A DNA stretch of 64,000 nucleotides from Ulva prolifera (taxonomy: Eukaryota; Chlorophyta; Ulvophyceae; Ulvales; Ulvaceae), in NCBI GenBank assembly GCA_023078555.1, contig CM041203.1, forward strand, positions 3,887,981-3,951,980. Reading direction: 5' to 3'. Under the pieces are notes generated by a model. It was not told where the DNA came from. It did no database searches and saw nothing but the letters and a program-made list of their open reading frames with translations. Below, piece after piece: positions 56,091-64,000 of this stretch; within the stretch, counting starts at the first letter, position 1, and each line of letters begins with the position of its first letter. The translations under genes and the position numbers were made by a program.

Positions 56091-56728
56091 GCCCTGACCG
56101 CTTCGAACATCGGTGCGCATGAGAAAAATACGCGAACGCTTGCTGCCTGCAGCTCGCTTACTGCATGCCATCGAGGACTGGCCACGCAAACCTCTGTTGA
56201 TTATGACCGTTGTCTGTGGCGAGCAGCTGTTGCGTGCAGGTGCCATAGATTGTACGTGAAAGGTGGGTGTTGTACGCCGGGTTGTAGCAAGTGGCGGCCT
56301 GGATGACAACCCCAATAAAGCCGGACAGTAACACTTTACAATACTCACTCTGTCGTGCGAAACCTGCCGGCAGGATCTCAAAGCAGACGTCGCGACGCGT
56401 CGCTACAGTCTCGCCTGCGCCACTGGCCACTATGCACCAGAAAACGAGGTAAACAGCCAAGCGATCGCGCCACCAGTGTGCTGCAGCCGTCCATGCAGCG
56501 CTGGAAAGCATATCTTGTACGAGACACTTGCTACAGGTCCACTCCCTCTTTGCGGTTATTTTGTAAGCAGGCTCGTGCGCGGCAACTGTCTGCATAGCAC
56601 CTTCTTTCCCACCCTGCTTCCGACGGCGGGTCCTCGCTCTCACGCTATCACGGTGCCCGCTCCTTCTCGATTCACACAATCAGCGTTGATTCTTTGAGGC
56701 AACATGATGGTCTTGACCGGGTAGCGCC
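56091..56728. other. PFC1 upstream region with a possible minus-strand exon
   Basis: A minus-strand frame at about 56158-56679 includes a hydrophobic stretch, LAVYLVFWCIVASGAG, which might be a signal peptide of a divergent gene, but nothing supports it further. The 3' part is presumably the promoter of the dimethylase gene. Confidence 0.3.
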
Positions 56729-58287
56729 ATGCTGTTGGCCGCTGACTTACAACCTGGCGCCGGCACGCACACCGCCGTGCCGCCGAGCCGCACAGTGACA
56801 TACTGCAGGAGAAGACAATCGGTAGTAACATTAGCAGTATCTGAAAATGAAGACATACCTGCAGTCGGGTGGCTGTGGGATCCATCTGTGGCTCGGACCA
56901 AAGCGCAGTTGCGGAGCATCAATGCTAGGCCCAAGAAGGCATTAGGCCAGAATTTTGTCACCGATAAAAATGTACTTTCGAGAGTGGTAGAACAAAGTGG
57001 CATTGAGCCTGGCGATGTGGTGCTTGAAATCGGCCCAGGCACAGGAAATCTGACAAGGGGCCTGCTTAAGGTGAATATTCAGTCGAGCCAAACTGTTCAG
57101 GAGGGACCTGTGTACTGGAATTTTCATGCATGCTGCAAGTCGTGTGTTGACGACGCAGGAAAACACTGCAGGCAGGTGCGACTGTGCTTGCAGTTGAAAA
57201 AGACTATGCGCTTGCGGAGAAGCTTGAGGTCGACCTTGCAGACACTGCAGCTTTCAAGGTCATCCAAGGCGATATTCTCCGACTGAACATTGCAGACTGC
57301 ATCAGTGAGGCCTGCTCACTGCAAGGCGATGGTCGTGTCGAGCGCGTCAAAGTTGTGGCCAATTTGCCATACTACATCACAACTGATCTGCTGAAGCAGC
57401 TGCTGTCTCAAGGAGACATCATAGAGTCTCTGGCGTTTCTTCTTCAAGACGAAGTAGCTCAGCGTCTCACATGCGAGCATCCTGGTGTGCTTCTCCCTGC
57501 ATGTAAATTAGATTTCATGTGAATTAGATGTGCCTTTACCGTCGTCAGTGTAGCTTCTGCCACGCGCAGTATCATCATTCGTTCAATGCAGATGTGGGAG
57601 CATATCGTCCAATGACTGTGTTCAGCCATTTCTACTCCGAACCATGTTATGTCTTTAAGATTGACAGATCATGCTTCTATCCTGTGCCCAATGTGCATGG
57701 GGCTCTTGCAATTTTCAAGCTACGTCCGGTTATTGAGTGGCCGGAAGTGCGCGATGACAGAGAATTCTGTGTGTTCGTGCGGCAGGCTTTCCTGTCTAAG
57801 CGGAAAATGCTAACAAATAGTCTTCAACCGATGTGGAGCCGTGAGACGGTGCTAATTGCACTTGAGAAACTCGGATTGTCTGATCAGGTGAGCTGTTTTT
57901 ATCTGTGCCAAGTGAACGGTCCCAATCGCCTTGCCTGCGTTGCTCCTGCGTCAAACAAATTGTTCGGTTTGAACGAATGCGTGAACACCATCTGGAGGGC
58001 CATGGCAAGTGATGAAACAACACTTTTTTAAGGTCTTCTTTCTTCTGAACAACCTTGAGGAAATCATGCTGCGTTCTTTCTGATGCAATGGCCCCTCACA
58101 AAATGATCCCATATTGACTGATTTGCCTTATTTCATTTTTTGTGAACATCTGTGTTCAGGCATGTGAGTGTGCCGAGGTGATCTTTTGTGTGTGCAGGTG
58201 AGACCCACAGATGTAAGTTCAAGTGGATATGTTGATCTGTACAATGCTGTCTGTTCTGCTGAGAGTGGTCGCACCCCGGTGCCTTAA
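56729..58287 (+). CDS. PFC1: KsgA/Dim1-family rRNA adenine dimethyltransferase, plastid PFC1 type
   Basis: SAM-dependent enzyme that dimethylates two adjacent adenines near the 3' end of small-subunit rRNA. Four exons close in phase: 56729-57070, 57172-57484, 57592-57887 and 58198-58287, about 346 residues. The N-terminus is Ala/Arg/Ser/Thr-rich, fitting a transit peptide. Motifs: PKKALGQNFVTDKNVL, the SAM loop VVLEIGPGTGNLTRGLL, AGATVLAVEKDYAL (acidic residue for ribose), the catalytic NLPYYITTDLL and FYPVPNVHGALAIFKL. YRPMTVFSHFYSEP resembles plant plastid PFC1 more than the cytosolic or mitochondrial branches. The last exon, VRPTDVSSSGYVDLYNAV, matches the family C-terminus. Plastid location is inferred; a mitochondrial role is the alternative. 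Confidence 0.88.
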
Positions 58288-58688
58288 AGATCTGTAGGGC
58301 ATCGTATTGCTGCAGTACACGCCATGCCTGCGGTCGCTTTTTTTTAATGCGTTGGCGACTGAGCTTTGGTGAGCAAAGGTGCAAGAATCAGTTGCCCTTC
58401 AAGCTCCAGGCGCCCTTGCGCCCCTCAGGAAAACGATAATGCATTGACTGATTAGATGAATGCAGTTTGCATGATATAGCCCATTTGTAATGGTCATTAT
58501 TCTTATATGAATCCTCATGGTTCTGTCATCCAGCTTCAAATTCGCAGGATGCATTGTGCACTATAGTGCGATGGAGGGTACATTGCATGTGGTTTCCAGG
58601 GCTTAACAGGTGCATCATGTAGTATAGGCAACGCAGTTCCCTGTCAGGTGTCTCATTCCGACGCCCTTGGCTACAGCACCTCTGCCGA
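58288..58688. other. Intergenic after PFC1
   Basis: About 400 bp, AT-richer, with no gene. It holds the PFC1 3' UTR. TTTGTAATGG near 58485 contains TGTAA, the green-algal polyadenylation motif. Confidence 0.4.
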
Positions 58689-58952
58689 TCACAGGGGTTT
58701 GGCTTGTGCGATACGTTGGGTCATTGAATAAGCACGTTCCTGAAAGAAACCACACTTGCTCTCACCCTTCATTTTGCCATCTGTGATCATATTATGCAGA
58801 GTGGGTGTGCACATATCCGTGATCAGTGCAATTAAGACTCCCGACATGTCTCGGCAAGTCAGCATCGCTTCGCGATCTATCTCGGTACTGCACTGATAGA
58901 TGACTCCAAACTCGCGCTGCGCCATTTGATACAGGACTACAGCGTGTGGCAT
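58689..58952 (-). CDS. C-terminal exon of an unknown minus-strand protein
   Basis: A minus-strand frame of 87 codons, ending at 58689, reads VVLYQMAQREFGVIYQCSTE, then ALITDMCTPTLHNMITDGK and CGFFQERAYSMTQRIAQ. It looks like folded protein rather than a shadow, and the frame extends a little upstream (SPGIRNSMPH) to a possible acceptor near 58975. The family is not recognised and upstream exons were not found before TyrA begins at about 59.4 kb, so it is either a small gene or a remnant. Confidence 0.38.
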   Translation of the reverse strand: MPHAVVLYQMAQREFGVIYQCSTEIDREAMLTCRDMSGVLIALITDMCTPTLHNMITDGKMKGESKCGFFQERAYSMTQRIAQAKPL

Positions 58953-59432
58953 GGAGTTCCTGATGCCTGGACTCGCAACAAAGCGTCACGTTCGTGGCAA
59001 ATTCGCTTGAATCGGCTGGCACACTTCATAGGCCGACCAGCCGGAAAGGCAGGCAGGTAGTGTTAAAGCTCATCCTGAACTCTCAACCAAGAATTCTGAG
59101 CGAATTTGCGAATTTAATTCCCAAGTGCTTTGCTTACCTTGTGTTTCGAGTTCATGATCGCGGTGGCAGAGGATGTCAGGACTGAAAGCTTGCCTCCAGC
59201 GTGCCGCTCAGCCGGATCTGGCATCCTCCAGCAGTGCTCACTGGGGGAACCGAAGTTTAGGTCGTGGTAAGAATTACTGGATAGGCTCTGTTCTCGTCAT
59301 TGATCGGCTACAATATACTTCACAGCGCTGTCAGTGCAGAGCAGAAGCGAATTCAAATGCCTCGCGTGGCAGGACGCAGACATGGTGTGGTCTTCATCAA
59401 AATGAAGATGCGTTACATTGGTGCCCGATGGC
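58953..59432. other. Upstream region of TyrA, may hold its transit-peptide exon
   Basis: The arogenate dehydrogenase start at 59433 lacks an obvious plastid transit peptide, so one or more 5' exons may lie here. No clear Ser/Arg-rich frame with a matching splice site was identified. Confidence 0.35.
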
Positions 59433-61369
59433 ATGGGCCTGCAAGATTGGTGCGAGTTACTGACTGCATCAGTGCATTCAGGTGTGATGGTACAGGCTCT
59501 GGACGCAGCCATGCCGTTTGATTTCGAAAGCCGTGCAGCGGAGCGCATCAAAACCCAACAATCGTTAAACATTGGGATTGTTGGATTTGGCACATTCGGG
59601 CAGTTTCTTGGGAAACGTATAATTCAGCATGGGCACAAGGTGAACAATCAGCTCGCTCAGATCTCATCCCTTGTCAATGCCTTTGTGTGCAGAAAGCGCA
59701 CAAATTTCACTGGTGTGTTGTGCAGGTGATCGCTGTATCTCGCTCGGACTATTCACAACAGGCCCAAGACATGGGGGTGAAGTACTTCAGTTGCATGGAT
59801 GACTTTGCAGAGGAGCACCCTGACGTTGTGATCCTGGCTAGCTCCATCCTCTCGACAAAGAAAGTGCTGGACTCATTGCCGCTTCTACGGTTCAAACGGT
59901 CAACACTGTTCGTAGATGTTCTGTCTGTAAAGGTCTTTCCAAAGCAATTGCTCCTAAATCATTTACCATCGGAGATGGACATTCTGTGTACACATCCTAT
60001 GTTTGGCCCTGACAGTGGGAAAAACTCGTGGAGTGGGCTGAACTTTCAGTATGAGATGGTTCGTATAAACCCAGGCTCTGAGCGGGAGTCTAGAGCACAG
60101 CGTTTCCTCAAGGTGCGCATATCAGTCTGATCTAGTGGCTGCAGGTTAAGTGCTCGCCTGTGCATGAAACTCTGGCGTGCTTCTATATGGAATGCCGTCC
60201 ATCGTTGACACACAAGGTGGCCACGGCAGCACGCTTTCAAGCTGCGTTGTTCAGGCACTCTGCGATCAGTGATACAACATAATGTAGCTGCAATCAGCTG
60301 GGCATGTCTGGGAGTAAGTTCTGCAATGGCAGACTTTTTCACGGTGTTGCAATGTCTCATTTGTCACTCACGTCATCTGTGCTTGAACAGGCCTGCACTG
60401 ATGCTGACAACTACACATCTGCAGATATTTGAGTCTGAAGGCTGCAATATGGTCGAGATGACGTGTGAAGCTCATGATCAGCTTGCCGCTAACACACAAT
60501 TTGTCACACACACGGTCGGCAGGGTGCTGGGATCGATGGGTATGCAGAGTACTCCAATCAACACACGTGGATATGAATCTCTCCTAAGTTTAGTGGAGAA
60601 CACTGCGAATGATTCGTTTGATCTTTACTATGGGCTCTTCATGTACAATCAGGTGAGCAGTGCTGCCGGTTGTGGTGGCCACTGACCCAAGAGTCCCCTG
60701 GAACACGAGTGTTTGCATGTCTGGTTTGTGCCAGGGGCAGATCGCAGAGTGATCACTTCACACAGCACATGCACACGTGCACAGTCCAAGTGCGTGTGTG
60801 TGATTGGCAGTACGCGCCTGCAATGGCGCGGTTGGTAATGCTCAGCTACCGTGTGCGGTTTGGGGCTGTGTTGTCTCAGGTGGTCCTGTATAAGGGGTGT
60901 CCCATGAATTCAACTGGATGCACTAATCTTTTAGAGCCCTTCCATCGCCTTGAAGCTCATTACCTGGCTGCATGATTGGCCAAGCAGAGGCAATCAAGTG
61001 TCACCTGCGTTGCAGTCGCCCATGTGCCTGTGCCAACACGAGAAGGTTGGGCCTGCAAACTGTCAACATTTGCTGAATCTGATTCCGTCACATGACACAT
61101 AGAGCACAGATCTTCGTTCATAACGCACAAATGTGCTGCAGAATTCAACTGAAACATTGCAGCAGCTGGAAGCTGCATTCGATGAAGTGAAGAAGAAGCT
61201 ATTCACAGAGCTGCATCAAATTGTGAGGGAACAGATCTTCCCACCGGAGCAAAAGACAACATTGCAGCTGCCAGCAGAAGCCACGTATGTCGAGAGTGCC
61301 TCCAAACTGGTTGATCCGAAGCAAAATGGCGTTCTATCCGCGACAATGGAAGGAACATCTAGTGAGTAG
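59433..61369 (+). CDS. TyrA: Arogenate dehydrogenase (plant TyrA type)
   Basis: Plastid enzyme that oxidises and decarboxylates arogenate to tyrosine with NADP. Four exons close in phase: 59433-59639, 59726-60112, 60425-60652 and 61142-61369, about 349 residues, close to plant enzymes. Motifs: DAAMPFDFESRAAERI, the dinucleotide loop NIGIVGFGTFGQFLGKRI, VIAVSRSDYS (the Ser and Arg after the second strand favour NADP), SILSTKKVLDSLPLLRFKRS, FVDVLSVKVFPKQLL and the catalytic-site THPMFGPDSGKNSW. Later come NMVEMTCEAHDQLAANTQFV, THTVGRVL, ENTANDSFDLYYGLFMYNQ and the C-terminal helix. The first ATG in frame was taken as start, but the transit peptide is probably on an upstream exon and the 5' junction may fall near 59481 or 59493. 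Confidence 0.88.
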
Positions 61370-62207
61370 CAGGGTCCTGGTGCATGTCTGATTCGACTCC
61401 CTTAGACATCCCGACCATATCGTGACATGCAAATCGCGTCCATGTCCCTGTTAGACTCTCCAGATAGCAGCAGTCGCAGCCCTAGATGACTTTGCGAATC
61501 CAGATGCATACATAATCTACAGAATTGAATCTACCATTGAATCATGCAACGTTGCCCCAGTGCACTGCTTCCTCTTACCCAAATGGATGTGTCTGGATTT
61601 ACAACAAGGCCTGTGCATAATCGCAGGCTGCAACGTTCTAGTCCACAGAGGGAGAGAGAGAGAGAGAGATATATATCTATATATCTATATATCTATCGTC
61701 TGTGCGGTCCGTCGTCTGTGCTGTGTCGTGGTCCCGATGTAGACGCATGCCAAAAGAACCCGGCTGCGGGAGGCAGCAAAAAGAAAACGAATAGGCCCTT
61801 AGTTGTGTTCTGTCGTCCGCTGTCGTGCAGCTGCAACGAATACGCGCGCCAGCTGCCAGTGTTCCGTCGTTCTGCAGCCCCACTAGAATGCCAGCGGACT
61901 AGCCGCCAGTGGCCTGCAGCCTTGCCCATTTACAACACGTAGATGTCTGTTCTTTGTTTCGCCTGGCCTTCCTGGTGACCCGCTTGGCTGTGCAGCCGTC
62001 ATGTCGGCGCGGGCCACTGGCTGCCCGCGTGCCGTTGTCCGGCAGTCCCACTGGCAATCCCGCGGACTAGCCGCGGGTGATCTGCAGATTTGATTCGTTA
62101 AAAGTGTTGTGTGTTTGTTGTTTTAGTTTTGTGCCGTCTGGCCGGTTTAATGGCCCGTTAGACTGCACCGTTAGTGTGTCCGCTCCCAGCGGAACGAGTC
62201 CTTGCGT
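61370..62207. other. Intergenic and 5' leader of the non-LTR element
   Basis: Contains the TyrA 3' flank, a microsatellite and two imperfect repeat units (about 61800-61925 and 61985-62095) that each end in GGACTAGCCGC....CTGCAG. The second unit has the hairpin CCGCGGACTAGCCGCGG. They precede the non-LTR ORF and may be its 5' UTR. Confidence 0.5.
61651..61696. repeat. (GA)n plus ATATCT microsatellite
   Basis: A run of GA dinucleotides passing into three ATATATCT-type octamers. Simple repeat with no further signal. Confidence 0.9.
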
Positions 62208-64000
62208 ATGAGCTTTCAGTGTCCATATGACGGATGCAGCGCTACTCTCTCCTCCCATTCAAGCCTGTTCACCCACGTTCGAGGAATCCATCGCGACGGG
62301 CCGAGGCTGCCTACTGCGAAGCTGCACGCACTCAATGCCGCGTACTGCTCTCACTGTGGCATATTCGGCTCTACCAAGACCCCTAAGGCGCATAAATGTG
62401 TGGGAGGTCAGAAGAGAAGCTTGAGGTCAGGTCACTGCGTGCTGCCCGCCGGACATCCGGCCCGACAGCCCGCCCCAGCCCAACCCGCCCCAGCCCAGCC
62501 CATCCCTGCCCAGCCCGCCCCAGCCCAGCCCGCCCAGCCGCAGCCTGCCCAGCCTGCCCAGCCGCACCCCCATCAGCCACCCCGTCACATCACCGAAGCC
62601 CCCGCCGCCGCCCACTACACCGCCCGGCCCAGGCCCTCCCCGAAGGTCCCGGACAGCGTCCATAAGGAGTTCGGCGACGCAACGGCCGAGCTCTTCAGAG
62701 ATTTCAACGATGCCAGCGACGCGTCCAACATCGACCGAGCACGAGTGGCCCTTGGCCGCGTCCTCGACTTCCCTGGTAAGGTTCTGTCGCTGAAGGGAGG
62801 GGACGGCACGGCGCGCCGCGCTCGTACATGCATCACGCTGTTCATGGACGGCGAGGAGCCCAGGCTTGCGGAGCCCACTCCAAGCCAGAAGCGCAGAATG
62901 AATCAGAACCAGGATCGCCGCCTGGCGGGCTCTGTCCACAGGTCACTGAGCGACGGTAATGTCCGCAAAGGCGCGGAGAAAGTGGAGGCGCCGCCCATCG
63001 CCAGGTACACCCCGGAAGTGCATGAGGAGCTGAGGCACCTGCATCCCGCAGAAGCGCTCCCCCCCGACACCCAGCCCGCCGAGCCCGCGCCCCCGCTGCA
63101 AATCGACGAGGCGACGCTCCTCGCCCTGCTCGACAAGCTGCCGAAGGGCAGCGGCCCGGGCCTGTCGGGGTGGACGTATGAGCACATCCGGGCTGCCGGC
63201 ACGGCCTCCACGGCCGCATTCACGGAGATTCACCGCTTCGTGAACGCGGCCCTCGCCGGCCGGCTGCCACACCTCCCGCGCTTGCTGGACTGCCGCCTCC
63301 TCCCGCAGGAGAAGCCACAGGGAGGCGTCCGCCCTATCGCCATTGCAGAGACGTGGCAGCGCCTGGTAAGCCTGTGCGCCATGACCCTGTGCAGTGGCCT
63401 AGGTGCCTCCCTCGCGCCGCTGCAGGTGGGGGTCGGGGTGCCAGGGGGCGCGCAGAACCTGGGCCATGCTGCGCGCGCCGTGCTGCAAGCGTGGGACGAT
63501 GTTGTGCTTGTGCAGCTGGACTGGAAGAATGCATTCAACATGATGTCCCGTGCAGCCATCTTGGAGGCCGTTGCGTCTCACAAGCCTGCGCTGCTGCCCT
63601 TCGCCACCATGCTTTACAGGTTCCCCGCAAATCTCTACATCGAAGGCGCACCGCCCGGCACCGCTGCAATCACGTCGCAGCGCGGCGTGCGTCAAGGCGA
63701 CCCCATCAGCCCGCTGCTCTTCGCCCTGGCCCTCCAGGGCCCCCTCCAGGCAGTGCAGGCCCAGCACCAGCCACCCGAGAGGGAGGTCACGGCCGCCCTC
63801 ATGGCGTATCATGACGACTGCACCATCGCCGGGCAGCGCGTGGACGCCGCCGCCGCATTCCGTGCGCTGGTCTCGGCAGCAGAGCCCCTCGGGCTGGAGC
63901 CCCAGCTGCACAAGTGCACGGCCTACTCGCGCGACCCCCAGCATGCGGGATCCGTCGCGGCCGCGCTCGGCATAACGCATGCCATGGAGGGCACCGTCAT
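62208..64000 (+). mobile_element. Non-LTR retrotransposon ORF: N-terminal zinc fingers and reverse transcriptase, cut by window edge
   Basis: The ATG at 62208 opens a frame of about 597 codons with no stop before the window end. The start FQCPYDGCSATLS is followed by a C2H2 finger (CX4CX12HX4H), then YCSHCGIFGSTKTPKAHKC, a second Cys/His cluster. A tract of about 40 residues of Gln-Pro-Ala repeats (62460-62570) follows. The RT starts near 63110 with LLDKLPKGSGPGLSGWTYEH, then PQGGVRPIAIAETWQRLVS, VLVQLDWKNAFNMMSRAAIL, RGVRQGDPISPLLFALALQG and the catalytic AYHDDCTIAG near 63810. The N-terminal fingers and RT layout recall R2-like elements with a C-terminal restriction-like nuclease; that part lies outside the window. 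The fragment at 55080-55440 could be the missing C-terminus of a related copy. Confidence 0.82.

Noticed and set aside
55176..56185. Several long minus-strand frames rich in Pro, Thr and His
   Set aside because: They are products of the G/T-rich plus strand, overlap in several frames and show no domain.
62427..63980. Minus-strand Gly/Arg-rich frames at the window end
   Set aside because: They lie opposite the continuous reverse transcriptase frame and reflect its high GC content.
1..64000. tRNA or rRNA genes
   Set aside because: No cloverleaf-like or rRNA core sequence was noticed while reading. Short matches to initiator tRNA are primer binding sites next to LTRs. A dedicated tRNA scan was not possible.

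Overview
The window looks like nuclear DNA from a green alga. Coding sequence is about half GC and split by many short GT-AG introns. Several host genes are plant-type: a thylakoid-lumen FKBP20-2, a plant-type eIF4B, an arogenate dehydrogenase and a plastid-type KsgA/PFC1 rRNA dimethylase. The genus cannot be fixed from the sequence alone.

Layout. 1-2.7 kb has no gene I can support. 2.7-8.2 kb holds a long, mostly disordered protein with a coiled-coil C-terminal third (+). 8.9-17.0 kb holds a TIMELESS/Tof1/Swi1 replication-fork protein (+). 17.6-20.05 kb holds an NT-C2 domain coiled-coil protein (+). 20.3-22.7 kb holds eIF4B (-), 23.3-24.65 kb FKBP20-2 (-) and 25.9-28.5 kb a DNAJB12/DNAJ49-type ER co-chaperone (-). 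28.5-31.3 kb is sparse, with one possible unknown minus-strand gene.

31.3-55.4 kb is a nested retrotransposon cluster. It contains a solo Copia LTR with a target-site duplication (TSD), a decayed plus-strand Copia copy, and a Copia fragment whose primer site matches an internal part of initiator tRNA-Met. A recent 10-kb Ty3/gypsy chromovirus (36840-46861, 803/794-bp LTRs, 5-bp TSD AGCGG) sits inside a decayed minus-strand Copia. Beyond that lie a Copia 3' end whose LTR carries another solo LTR, related older LTRs, a palindrome cluster and a 5'-truncated non-LTR element.

56.7-58.3 kb holds the PFC1-type dimethylase (+) and 59.4-61.4 kb arogenate dehydrogenase (+). From 62.2 kb to the window edge runs the open 5' part of a non-LTR retrotransposon with N-terminal zinc fingers and a reverse transcriptase.

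The host genes are not one pathway. They are neighbouring housekeeping loci serving replication, translation, ER folding, plastid ribosome maturation, thylakoid assembly and tyrosine synthesis. Exon boundaries were deduced by eye from splice signals, reading-frame phase and family similarity. They are firmest for eIF4B, FKBP20-2, PFC1 and TyrA, where the phases close exactly.
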